A DNA stretch of 64,000 nt. Origin: Mucilaginibacter defluvii (GTDB lineage Bacteria > Bacteroidota > Bacteroidia > Sphingobacteriales > Sphingobacteriaceae). The translations under genes and the position numbers were made by a program. A model generated the notes under the pieces. It saw nothing but the letters and a program-made list of their open reading frames with translations. It was not told the DNA's origin and did not search any database. The number at the start of each line of letters is the position of its first letter. Within the stretch, counting starts at the first letter, position 1. Location of the stretch: positions 1,081,193 to 1,145,192 of the forward strand of contig NZ_BAABJI010000001.1 of the NCBI RefSeq assembly GCF_039543225.1, written 5' to 3'. Shown piece by piece: positions 57,301-64,000 of this stretch.

Positions 57301-57820
57301 TTTCGATATCACGGTGAGTAGGCTGCCTGTTGTAACAGTGCCCGCGGTAGTTAATGTTTTTAACGGGCGAGGGAAGCAGCCAGGCCTGAGCGCTACAGGC
57401 GAAGCGCTCACCTATAAATGGCTGCCATCAGAAGGGCTTAGCCGGGATGATGTGCTGAACCCCGAGATTACGTTGAATAACGATATGACTTACCGCCTTA
57501 CCGTAACATCCGGCGCTTGCAGTGTGGTAAGCATGGTAAAGGTAGAGGTGCATAGACAGCTTACCATCCCCAACACGTTTACGCCTAATGGCGATGGTAT
57601 AAACGATACCTGGAATATTGATCTGTTACAAAGCTTTCCGGATTGTGTAATTACGATTGTTAACCGTAACGGCGCACGCGTATTCTCGTCAACAGGTTAC
57701 ACTGCCGCTTGGAATGGCACCATGAACGGCAGCATATTACCCGCCGGAACGTATTACTATACTATCGACTTAAAGGATGGCAGCAAGCCATATAGTGGCT
57801 ACCTAATGCTTTTACGTTGA
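54305..57820 (+). CDS. Large PKD-repeat surface protein with T9SS type B sorting domain
   Basis: Exported protein of 1171 residues. The GTG start is preceded directly by an in-frame TAA, so it is the earliest possible start, and it gives a good signal peptide (to about TAGAQS). Residues 25-450 resemble the IgGFc-binding N-terminal domain (RGTKFWVAYTEH, VAVYAHIFALSVSGATLVLP). PKD domains centre on DFGDG/NFGD at about 596, 682 and 770, with further Ig-like parts after. The end (about 1089-1171; PNTFTPNGDGINDTWNI, GTYYYTIDLKDG) is the gliding-motility-associated CTD that directs type IX secretion. Probable adhesin or surface protein; ligand unknown. Confidence 0.92.
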   Translation: MRAHYQAILLWFLLLCTLTAGAQSYTTSRGTKFWVAYTEHISATSTRASDSRMVLYIACDVGTSGKVSIADGGFSTNFNVPANGVAEVEIPAYAQLIGTGTKLKGIYVEADKPVAVYAHIFALSVSGATLVLPVNTLGKDYYTINYTQKSNSLDNNQDEAVSYSQFAVIATDDNTTVEITPSQALRDGNAAGVPFSKKLKKGEVYQGQSETDLTGTRIRSISTNNDGCKKIAVFAGSTKLAIGCDRANYTSDNVIQQVYPTASWGKSYITVPLRGRAYDIFRVVLSEQNTAITLNGTLMNPPAPGVNYIEFPSSRINVIKADKPVQVVQYAVTQTQTENCIPGNERLGDPEMIYLNPLEQTLDQVTLYSARNNNIQANTINVVVKTADVPTFKLDSQPYVNFTAVPGNIAYSYAQIAVSSGVHNLSAASGFNATAYGFGQYESYGYAAGANLDNLNERIVLTPPGGTGSFLAGCSNVDYHLQLALPYPTNSIKWVLHDSTEVTQNNPAYTTASVNGGTVYYYRLPNVVNYRPGDYLVKAIVNPQQVDDCGSTRDIEFSFNISDPPVARFAVQNVCLKNEMLFADSSRARGSAIKTWHWDFGDGSDSYEQSPTHLYVASGTYNVKLTITNNNGCTDERLKSVTVYPLPVADFTYANRLCSAGDMVRLNGTSPALADIAEWQFDFGDGTPPVSFTDNKPYHQYATGGTFIVTLRVRSKSTGCYSDPVSHTLTVNTAPVINFAVPEVCVADMAVFENNTLLADGTDGQITYSWNFGDPASGSANTSSAKNGAHHYTRAGLYQVKLTAAASNGCLVTKTAEIVVSGDTFSGGVLVENQANLCVAEPVAFVNNARVNQGEIIKVDWYFDVINKPGEKLTLTRANMPADGRVSHLYDPFSFPASKTFKVRMVVYSGLNCSEQYETDITVYAQPNINISSSSGFVLCEDSAPVQFTANANGINGTGTFSGQGVNQSGNFIAADAGPGIHTLTYTFQSDRGCPAIKTFDITVSRLPVVTVPAVVNVFNGRGKQPGLSATGEALTYKWLPSEGLSRDDVLNPEITLNNDMTYRLTVTSGACSVVSMVKVEVHRQLTIPNTFTPNGDGINDTWNIDLLQSFPDCVITIVNRNGARVFSSTGYTAAWNGTMNGSILPAGTYYYTIDLKDGSKPYSGYLMLLR

Positions 57821-59293
57821 TTATAACTCCTTACGCAGGCGCGCCACCGGAATATTCATCTGCTCACGATATTTGGCTACTGTGCGGCGGGCTATGTTGT
57901 AGCCGGCTTCCTTTAATATTTCAGTAAGCTTCTCATCTGCCAGCGGGTGGCGTTTGTCTTCCTTGCCGATATGCTCTTCCAGTATCTTTTTAACTTCTTT
58001 ATTTGATACCTCTTCACCGCTTTCGGTTTGTATGGCTTCAGAGAAGAACGATTTAAGCAGAAAAGTACCATGTTCTGTTTGCACGTATTTAGAGTTGGCC
58101 ACGCGTGATACCGTTGATATATCCATGCTGATCCTGTCGGCAATATCTTTCAATATCATCGGGCGCAGGTTTTTATCATCGCCGGTTAAAAAGAAATCGT
58201 ACTGATATTGCATAATGGCATTCATGGTTTTAAGCAGGGTTTGCTGGCGCTGCTTAATGGCATCAATAAACCATTTTGCCGAATCGAGCTTTTGCTTAAC
58301 AAACTGTACCGCTTCTTTCAGTTTCTTATCTTTTTGTGATGCCTTGTCATAATGCTGAAACATCTCCTGGTACGAGCGGCTAACTTTTAATTCAGGGGCG
58401 TTTTTAGCGTTGAGCGTTAAAACCAATACACCATCATTATTGGTAATATGAAAATCGGGTATTACCTGTAGCTGTTTAGTGTTCACCTCGCTGGAATCAC
58501 CCGGTTTCGGGTTCAGTTTCAGTATCTCACCAACTACAGCCCTCAATTCGCTCGAATTCATGTTAAGCGCGCGTTCAAGCTTATCGTAATGCTTACGTGT
58601 AAACTCGTCCAGGTATTCCTCAACTACCAGTATTGCTTTTTTGATGATCGGGTCGTTAACATCCTTGCGCCTTAACTGTATTAGCAGGCACTCCTGTAAA
58701 GTACGGGCGGCAATTCCCGGTGGGTCAAAGCTTTGTATCACCTTCAGCATATCCTCAACTTCCTCGTCCTCTGCCATTACATTGGCTGAAAACGCCAGAT
58801 CGTCTGTTAACGACATGATAGGCCTGCGCAGGTAGCCGTCGTCATCAAGGCTGCCGATGATCTGTTTACCGATTAAGAAGTCCTTGTCTGACAGCAGCAG
58901 CAAATCAAGCTGCGATTGCAGGTTCTCGATAAAGGAATTCTGGATAGCGATGGGCATCTCTTTCTTATCTTCCTCATCGTCTCCATTCTGATCGTAGCGC
59001 GAGCCGTAATCATTTACGCTGTCATCCTGCAGGTAATCATCTATATTAAACTCATCAGCCTCACCGCCCTCGTTGTCTGAGCTGCTGAAATCGTCATCCG
59101 GGTCGCGGTCCGGGTATTGTTCTTCGGGCTCGTTTAATGACAGGCTGAAATCTTCAAGCGCCGGGTTATCTTCCAGCTCTTCTTTAATACGGGTATCCAA
59201 TGAAACAGTAGGTACCTGCAGCAGCTTTATAAATTGTATTTGCTGAGGCGATAACTTTTGTAATAGCTTTTGTTGAAGATTTTGTTTTAACAT
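57821..59293 (-). CDS. rpoN: RNA polymerase sigma-54 factor
   Basis: Directs RNA polymerase to -24/-12 promoters that need AAA+ activators. The 490-residue protein has the Gln-rich region I (QQKLLQKLSPQQIQFIKLLQ), an acidic region II (about 50-110), a core-binding domain, a DNA-binding HTH (about 380-410; ADRISMDISTVSRVANSKYV) and the RpoN box ARRTVAKYRE at 468-477. All parts are present. The stop codon abuts that of the convergent T9SS gene with zero bases between, so neither has a dedicated intergenic terminator. Confidence 0.97.
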   Translation of the reverse strand: MLKQNLQQKLLQKLSPQQIQFIKLLQVPTVSLDTRIKEELEDNPALEDFSLSLNEPEEQYPDRDPDDDFSSSDNEGGEADEFNIDDYLQDDSVNDYGSRYDQNGDDEEDKKEMPIAIQNSFIENLQSQLDLLLLSDKDFLIGKQIIGSLDDDGYLRRPIMSLTDDLAFSANVMAEDEEVEDMLKVIQSFDPPGIAARTLQECLLIQLRRKDVNDPIIKKAILVVEEYLDEFTRKHYDKLERALNMNSSELRAVVGEILKLNPKPGDSSEVNTKQLQVIPDFHITNNDGVLVLTLNAKNAPELKVSRSYQEMFQHYDKASQKDKKLKEAVQFVKQKLDSAKWFIDAIKQRQQTLLKTMNAIMQYQYDFFLTGDDKNLRPMILKDIADRISMDISTVSRVANSKYVQTEHGTFLLKSFFSEAIQTESGEEVSNKEVKKILEEHIGKEDKRHPLADEKLTEILKEAGYNIARRTVAKYREQMNIPVARLRKEL

Positions 59294-59366
59294 AGTTAAG
59301 CAGGGCCAAAATTACATCAAATTAGCCATAACTTTAAAATAAGTTATTTGTTGAGTGTAATAATGA

Positions 59367-59393
59367 TTGTAAATAGACAAACTAATACATTTG
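59367..59393 (+). promoter_or_regulatory. Candidate mscL promoter
   Basis: TTG (59367-59369), 16-nt spacer and a consensus TACATTTG box (59386-59393), 50 nt before the mscL start. The spacer is slightly short for the Bacteroidota consensus. Confidence 0.4.
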
Positions 59394-59443
59394 TTTTGAG
59401 GGGATATTATTTTTTATCTTTATTAAACTTAAATTTTTGAGAT

Positions 59444-59851
59444 ATGGGCTTTGCTAAAGAATTTAAAGAGTTTGCCATGCGTGGAAACGTGGTCGATCTG
59501 GCGGTGGGTGTTATCATCGGCGCTGCATTCGGCAAAATTGTAACCTCGCTGGTTAATGATGTGATAATGCCGCCGATAGGCTATGTAACCGGCGGCGTTG
59601 ATTTTTCGGATAAAAAGATACTGCTTAAAGCTGCCGACCCGGTAACGAAAACCGCCGAGGTATCTATATTATATGGTAACTTTATTAACACCATTATCCA
59701 GTTCCTGATTGTGGCATTCTGTATATTTATCGTGGTAAAGGGCATTAATTCCTTAAAAAAGAAAGAAGAGGCCGCACCCGCTGCACCCCCGGCACCCAGC
59801 AAAGAAGAGGTTTTGCTTACCGAAATACGCGATATACTGGCCCGTAAATAA
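59444..59851 (+). CDS. mscL: Large-conductance mechanosensitive channel
   Basis: Inner membrane emergency valve opened by membrane tension on osmotic downshift; works as a pentamer. The 135 residues have the amphipathic S1 helix [16 protein letters not shown], the pore helix TM1 ([21 protein letters not shown]), a periplasmic loop, TM2 ([20 protein letters not shown]) and a cytoplasmic coiled helix after a Pro-Ala-rich linker ([20 protein letters not shown]). The length is normal. It stands alone, divergent from rpoN. Confidence 0.96.
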   Translation: MGFAKEFKEFAMRGNVVDLAVGVIIGAAFGKIVTSLVNDVIMPPIGYVTGGVDFSDKKILLKAADPVTKTAEVSILYGNFINTIIQFLIVAFCIFIVVKGINSLKKKEEAAPAAPPAPSKEEVLLTEIRDILARK

Positions 59852-59866
59852 GCTGGATTGTGTGTA

Positions 59867-59875
59867 TGTGGATAA
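59867..59875 (-). other. Single perfect DnaA-box sequence
   Basis: TGTGGATAA, the complement of TTATCCACA, lies between mscL and rpmH. No second box was seen nearby, so an origin is not supported. Confidence 0.3.
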
Positions 59876-59912
59876 ATACCTCCATATACTATTAATATTA
59901 GTTAACAGGATA

Positions 59913-59943
59913 TTTGATAAAAGCAAAAAAAGCACTACATTTG
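59913..59943 (+). promoter_or_regulatory. Bacteroidota-type promoter of rpmH
   Basis: TTTG at 59913-59916, exactly 19 nt, then TACATTTG at 59936-59943 match the -33/-7 consensus of Bacteroidota sigma factor promoters; the rpmH start lies 48 nt downstream. Confidence 0.75.
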
Positions 59944-59991
59944 CGCTCTTTATTTTTTAAATCGATAAACGACGAATAACAATATACAGCG

Positions 59992-60150
59992 ATGAAAAGA
60001 ACGTTTCAGCCATCTCAAAGAAAAAGAAGAAATAAGCACGGTTTCCGTGAGCGTATGGCATCTGCTAACGGCAGAAGGGTTTTAGCTTCAAGAAGAGCTA
60101 AAGGCAGAAAAAGATTAACCGTTTCTGACGAGCGTCGTCACAAAGCTTAA
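59992..60150 (+). CDS. rpmH: 50S ribosomal protein L34
   Basis: Small basic protein of the large ribosomal subunit, 52 residues. It begins [20 protein letters not shown], continues with [20 protein letters not shown], and ends in RHKA; the KRTFQPS and GRxVLxxRRAKGR blocks are those of L34. Its promoter is clear and the rnpA gene follows after 79 nt, the classic order. Confidence 0.97.
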   Translation: MKRTFQPSQRKRRNKHGFRERMASANGRRVLASRRAKGRKRLTVSDERRHKA

Positions 60151-60229
60151 TTCCGGCTCCTGTAAAGTTGCGGTTTATAGGGGTGCCGGGCATTTATAAT
60201 TTCCTGGTTAAACCCTGCAGCTACAACTC

Positions 60230-60604
60230 ATGTATACTTTTAAAAAAGAAGAACGGTTATGTAATAAACGGCTTATCGCTGCTTTATATCGTAACGGTTC
60301 TTCTTTTTTATGTTACCCCTTCAAGGTTTCCTGGATGCCCGTTGAGACTATCGAAGCTCCGGTTCAGGTAGTGTGGTCGGTAGCAAAAAAACGGTATAAA
60401 CGAGCGGTTGACCGTAACCTGGTTAAACGCCGTATCCGCGAAGCCTATCGCCTTCACAAACAGGAGTTGCTTTACGATCACCTGTCCAGCAAAAAAATCA
60501 TCCTTTCTATAAGCTATATCGGCAAAGAAATTACTGAATACGCGTTTATGGAGAAAAAGATGATCAAATTGCTGATGCAACTAAGTGGAGAGGTGTCAAA
60601 ATGA
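60230..60604 (+). CDS. rnpA: Ribonuclease P protein component
   Basis: Protein subunit of RNase P, which trims the 5' leader of tRNA precursors. 124 residues from the ATG at 60230 give the usual start ([14 protein letters not shown], the F-x-K-x-x-R-L type) and the RNR motif in [20 protein letters not shown]. An ORF in another frame overlaps its first part but has no such motifs. Its last four bases overlap the yidD start (ATGA), indicating translational coupling. Confidence 0.96.
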   Translation: MYTFKKEERLCNKRLIAALYRNGSSFLCYPFKVSWMPVETIEAPVQVVWSVAKKRYKRAVDRNLVKRRIREAYRLHKQELLYDHLSSKKIILSISYIGKEITEYAFMEKKMIKLLMQLSGEVSK

Positions 60605-60846
60605 AATGGCTAATAAATTTTCTTAAAGCCATAACAGGTGCATTCTTCATAGCGCTTATCCGTATTTACCAGTATTTTCTTTCGCCTTTATTTGGCGCGG
60701 CTTGCCGCTATACGCCGTCGTGCTCGCAATATGGCATCCAAGCGGTAAAAAAACATGGCGCTTTTAAGGGTGGATGGTTAACTTTGAAGCGCATTGCACG
60801 CTGCAATCCCTGGGGCGGCCATGGGCACGACCCGGTACCTGATTGA
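60601..60846 (+). CDS. yidD: Membrane protein insertion efficiency factor YidD
   Basis: 81-residue membrane-associated protein that helps YidC insert inner membrane proteins. An amphipathic/hydrophobic start ([20 protein letters not shown]) is followed by the family motif [20 protein letters not shown] and [14 protein letters not shown]. It overlaps rnpA by 4 nt, and tsaB starts 9 nt after its stop. Confidence 0.96.
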   Translation: MKWLINFLKAITGAFFIALIRIYQYFLSPLFGAACRYTPSCSQYGIQAVKKHGAFKGGWLTLKRIARCNPWGGHGHDPVPD

Positions 60847-60855
60847 TCCTGAAAT

Positions 60856-61545
60856 ATGAACACCATACTGCAAATTGAAACCGCTACCACCGCCTGTTCA
60901 GTCGCCCTGGCTGTAAATGGTAATGTTGTAGCCTCCAAAACCATTAATCAACGTAATATTCACGCCGAGGTAATTACCCTGTATATTGATGAACTACTTA
61001 AAGAAGCTGGTGTTGAATACACAATGCTTGATGCTATAGCGGTTAGCGCCGGTCCAGGTTCGTACACAGGTCTGCGTATAGGTATATCAACCGCTAAAGG
61101 GCTTTGTTTTGCGTTGGATAAACCGCTGATCGCTATTGGAACGCTTGAAGCCATGGCTAAGGGTTTCATCGCTTCAGGCGCGGGGCAGATTGATGATAAT
61201 ACCTTGCTGTGCCCCATGATTGATGCCCGTCGTATGGAAGTTTATACTGCCTTATTTACCGCCAATGGCGAACGCGTTACCGAAACATCAGCCGAAATAA
61301 TTGATACAAACAGTTATGCCGATCGCTTAGCCAACGGAAAGATCATATTTTTTGGCGATGGTGCTCCAAAGTTTGAGGAAGTGTTAACTCATCAAAACGC
61401 CGTTATTGTGCCAGGTTTTGTTAACTCGGCCGAGCATCTTGCCCAGCCGGCCTTGCAAAAACTACAGGCCGCCGCGTTTGAGGATGTAGCTTATTATGAA
61501 CCTTTTTATCTGAAAGACTTTATAGCCGGTAAAAAAGCGCTATAG
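60856..61545 (+). CDS. tsaB: tRNA N6-threonylcarbamoyladenosine biosynthesis protein TsaB
   Basis: Partner of TsaD in the t6A37 modification of tRNAs that read ANN codons. 229 residues with an ASKHA fold; the N-terminal ILQIETATTACSVAL and the conserved AVSAGPGSYTGLRIGISTAK are visible, as are SVALAVNG and HAEVI. It lacks a metal-binding HxxxH (as expected for TsaB compared with TsaD). Its 3' end overlaps the convergent DUF5723 gene by 6 nt. Confidence 0.95.
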   Translation: MNTILQIETATTACSVALAVNGNVVASKTINQRNIHAEVITLYIDELLKEAGVEYTMLDAIAVSAGPGSYTGLRIGISTAKGLCFALDKPLIAIGTLEAMAKGFIASGAGQIDDNTLLCPMIDARRMEVYTALFTANGERVTETSAEIIDTNSYADRLANGKIIFFGDGAPKFEEVLTHQNAVIVPGFVNSAEHLAQPALQKLQAAAFEDVAYYEPFYLKDFIAGKKAL

Positions 61546-62973
61546 TTCGCCGCCGCCTTTGCGCTTGCCAAATATCTTGTCGAAAAAGCGGCCGAAAAAT
61601 CCTTTTTCTTCACCCATCGGGATATAGCTGGCATTAAGCGGACTTTCAACCGGCCTGCCAAATTTCAACGAGAAACCCAGAAATACATCGGCACCTGTAT
61701 AGGCTGAGTTGTTGCCAAATCGTTGTAATACCATTCGGCCGGTAGGCAGTAATCTTTCCGATCCGAGGTAAAACTCAAAATTGGGCGATTTGTACATAAA
61801 TTGGCCGCCAAAGTTAAACAAGCGCAAATCATTGTATGATGCCGTTGCTGTAATGGTAAGGTTATTATACTGAAGGTGGTTAACCAGCGCGCCGGTAATC
61901 CCCGGATAAAAAAGCTGCTTTTGCACAATTAGTGTGGGCATCAAACCAAAGGTACGGTCGTAATTAAAGAAGTATTTTTTGGCTACGCTTGCCTCGGCTA
62001 CGCCGTCGGTAGGGGTAATAAATGAGCCCGTGCTCATATACCCCGACTTAAGCAGGTTTGATAACTGGTTGCGCACGGTATCTTCCCGCCAAGGCCGTGA
62101 AAGATCAGTTAACGTGGTTGAGCCTAAAACCCGGTAAGTGTTTGATTTACCGCTCCAGTGAATAAATCCCAGATCTTTTACGTTACCCTGCCATATATAT
62201 CCTCCCTCGTTTTTATAAGAACCACCGATAGATACCGATGCCCCCGGGTTGCGGAAATTAGGCGCGAAAGTGCTGGCTTTAAAACGCCCGGCATTTTCAC
62301 TGGCATAATACAAACCATCTAAGGCAAGTTCTGCGCGGTCTGCGGCTTTATCAAAGGCAATGCTCGAGTTATTGATCAATATTTCCTGGTACTGCAAACC
62401 CATCAAAAAATTCACCTTAAAGCCAAAAGCCGCCCGTTTGCTTAATTTTTCGCGATACGAAAAGCCTATCTGGTGGTACGTTTGGTAGTAGCCCTTACTA
62501 TTCAATATCTGATTGTATGCCTGGTTTTGAAAGTTGGCCGATCCGTTAAATAGCGCTATGCTTTCATCGGTAATGGTGCCGTTGGCCTCACCTTTGGTTT
62601 TAAAGGATATGCCCATTTCCTTATCGCCCTGCATCCCGGCATACCACTTAAACATCAACAGGTAAACGCCGGTGTTGCCAATTACGTGGTTCAGTTTCCC
62701 TTCACCTACTTTTAGCTGGGAGTTATCATACCGCTCATCAAACAGGCGGGTTTGTACAGAGCGTTGGGCATTACCGGTTAAGAAAGCGTATCCGCCAAAA
62801 TTAGGTATCAAAAAGTTCGATGCCATATTATAGCTCGAATCGCGGATGAATGACCGTTGCGAAGGGTTTTCAAAAGAGTCGAACAGCGTCCCGGTATTGT
62901 ATTGCGAAAACTGCTGCGCCGCTGCAAACATAGAGGGGATTAACAGCAAAAACAGTAGTAAAAATTTCTTCAT
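61540..62973 (-). CDS. DUF5723 family outer-membrane-type protein
   Basis: 477 residues with signal peptide (MKKFLLLFLLLIPSMFAAAQ). The body is rich in alternating polar/hydrophobic beta strands and short turns typical of outer membrane barrels, with a basic C-terminal tail (FFGRFFDKIFGKRKGGG). The start (QFSQYNTGTLFDSFENPSQR) is like DUF5723 proteins of Bacteroidota. Function unknown. The next upstream gene (63073-63999) runs the same direction with a 99-nt gap. Confidence 0.8.
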   Translation of the reverse strand: MKKFLLLFLLLIPSMFAAAQQFSQYNTGTLFDSFENPSQRSFIRDSSYNMASNFLIPNFGGYAFLTGNAQRSVQTRLFDERYDNSQLKVGEGKLNHVIGNTGVYLLMFKWYAGMQGDKEMGISFKTKGEANGTITDESIALFNGSANFQNQAYNQILNSKGYYQTYHQIGFSYREKLSKRAAFGFKVNFLMGLQYQEILINNSSIAFDKAADRAELALDGLYYASENAGRFKASTFAPNFRNPGASVSIGGSYKNEGGYIWQGNVKDLGFIHWSGKSNTYRVLGSTTLTDLSRPWREDTVRNQLSNLLKSGYMSTGSFITPTDGVAEASVAKKYFFNYDRTFGLMPTLIVQKQLFYPGITGALVNHLQYNNLTITATASYNDLRLFNFGGQFMYKSPNFEFYLGSERLLPTGRMVLQRFGNNSAYTGADVFLGFSLKFGRPVESPLNASYIPMGEEKGFFGRFFDKIFGKRKGGGEL

Positions 62974-63072
62974 ATATATTAAATAGCACTTTGTGCCGGC
63001 GCCTGTTTATTAGTGATGCTTGTTAAACGCATTTAAGCCGTTAAGGTTGATTAAATTTTTATTAAATGGGGT

Positions 63073-63999
63073 TTAGTTTGATGCTATTGTATTTTGCTGA
63101 CTCCGCAAAGTATCGGCGCCGATACAAAAATTAGTGTAAAAACTATTACCCGAGGCAGTTAACTGATAGGATGCTCCATATACATTTTGCCAGCCGGGCG
63201 TACCCTCGTTAAATGCGGTATAAGTTTCTGTATGCATATCGCGCTTAAAAACGTACCGCGCGTTTTTGCTATGTACAAAATAACAAATGTTCCCCCTTTG
63301 CGACATCAGGTTATCAAAGTTAATGTATTCGCCGGCTTTGGTCAGGAATTTCCGGTTCATATACATTTCATAATAACTTTGTATTTCAGGGTAGGTTGCC
63401 GCCATGATAAGGTAATTGTCAACAATCATAAAATACGGCTTACGAAAGCTGCCAAAAACATCACCCAACAAATAATACATCAGCCTGTCGTAATTAAGCC
63501 TGCCGCTGTTCTCGCTCATTTGCGAGCTGATGTTTAAAAAATGCGGCAGTAATTTCGATCCGTTTTTAAGCGCTACAATGCCGAGTTTTTCCTGGAAGCG
63601 GGTAGTTAATACCGCGAACTCGTTAGCGGTAAAGCCATTAAAAGCCTGTCGTATGTTGACGCCGGTTTCGTTTTTTATAGTAGTAAATAAAGCAGCCTCT
63701 TTTTTAGCGACACCCGTATTGTGCTGCCATCTATCCAGGTCATTAAAAAACTGTTGAGTATTTGATAGTGTAAAGCTGTTATAAAATGCCGTGGTTGATG
63801 GCATTATGTTTTTCAGGTGATTGTCGGCAGGTTTTTGGTTGATAAAAACATTCAAATAACCATGCCTTCCGCCCTGCGTAAGCGACGAGGTGCCGTTGAA
63901 CATCAGCGCGTCGCTTTTATAGTTCAAACTCAGTTTAGCCGTTGATGCCAGCCCGTAAAAGTTGACTGGCAAATTGGTGGTGTTCTTAAAATAGCCGGC
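63073..63999 (-). CDS. Hypothetical protein, 5'-partial at window edge
   Basis: At least 309 residues; the frame has no stop up to base 64000, so the N-terminus lies outside. An internal TTG at 63972 is probably not the true start. I do not recognise the family with certainty. Visible: mixed alpha/beta, soluble, segments such as LNVFINQKPADNHLKNIMPS, YYLLGDVFGSFRKPYFMIVD and YFVHSKNARYVFKRD. It is reminiscent of Bacteroidota DUF3352-like proteins that carry repeated beta segments, but this is a weak guess. Co-directional with the DUF5723 gene. Confidence 0.7.
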   Translation of the reverse strand, partial: AGYFKNTTNLPVNFYGLASTAKLSLNYKSDALMFNGTSSLTQGGRHGYLNVFINQKPADNHLKNIMPSTTAFYNSFTLSNTQQFFNDLDRWQHNTGVAKKEAALFTTIKNETGVNIRQAFNGFTANEFAVLTTRFQEKLGIVALKNGSKLLPHFLNISSQMSENSGRLNYDRLMYYLLGDVFGSFRKPYFMIVDNYLIMAATYPEIQSYYEMYMNRKFLTKAGEYINFDNLMSQRGNICYFVHSKNARYVFKRDMHTETYTAFNEGTPGWQNVYGASYQLTASGNSFYTNFCIGADTLRSQQNTIASN

Positions 64000-64000
64000 A

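Noticed and set aside
60168..60371. 67-codon frame before and over rnpA
   Set aside because: The rnpA frame carries the RNR motif and couples to yidD; this one has no motif.
1..64000. tRNA or rRNA genes
   Set aside because: I read the intergenic regions for tRNA-like CCA ends and T-loop (GGTTCGAATCC) patterns and saw none; a covariance search would be decisive.

Overview
The window looks like chromosomal DNA of a Bacteroidota bacterium, most likely Sphingobacteriaceae (Mucilaginibacter or Pedobacter-like). The reasons are a hybrid two-component regulator beside a SusC/SusD pair, many exported glycosidases, a type IX secretion C-terminal domain, an intergenic promoter of the Bacteroidota form TTTG-N19-TAnnTTTG before rpmH, and frequent AT-rich leaders. 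The genus is inferred from general resemblance, without a search. I saw no phage, transposase, CRISPR array, rRNA or tRNA.

Region 1 (1-10.4 kb) is a polysaccharide utilisation locus: a hybrid regulator cut by the window edge, SusC, SusD and a GH35 beta-galactosidase lipoprotein. Region 2 (10.4-16.7 kb) holds two large multi-PAS proteins that end in a histidine-kinase dimerisation helix without an ATPase domain, on either side of an SGNH hydrolase. Region 3 (16.9-26.3 kb) handles mannose and amino sugars: GH92, GH20, a BadF-type GlcNAc kinase, a ROK repressor and a NagB domain fused to a PIG-L/LmbE deacetylase domain. Together with GH35 this set would suit stepwise trimming of N-glycan-like or chitin-derived material, ending in fructose-6-phosphate.

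Region 4 (26.3-37.5 kb) is flanked by two inverted copies of a ~235-bp intergenic repeat. It contains a CzcA-type metal efflux operon (response regulator, sensor kinase, TolC, adaptor, RND pump), a secreted PQQ-type sugar dehydrogenase, an AHSA1/SRPBCC protein and a HAD hydrolase. Region 5 (37.5-43.1 kb) has an AraC regulator with two tandem SDR oxidoreductases and a small Atu4866-type protein, a Tat-exported superoxide dismutase, an AI-2E family permease and a truncated haemoglobin.

Region 6 (43.2-54.3 kb) is a second sugar block without SusC/D: GH31, GH97, a DUF4965/glutaminase-like protein, a GH127-type arabinofuranosidase, a FucP-like sugar permease and a Nudix-fold regulator whose catalytic box is destroyed (AraR/NrtR type). 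Region 7 (54.3-64 kb) is mostly housekeeping: a large PKD-repeat T9SS surface protein, rpoN, mscL, the rpmH-rnpA-yidD-tsaB run, a DUF5723 outer-membrane-type protein and a cut hypothetical gene at the right edge.

The observations most worth checking are the NagB-LmbE fusion in a GlcNAc cluster with no nagA, the GH92 whose general acid Glu reads Gln, the catalytically dead Nudix regulator next to an arabinofuranosidase operon, the paired ATPase-less kinases, and the inverted repeat pair around the 11-kb metal efflux segment.
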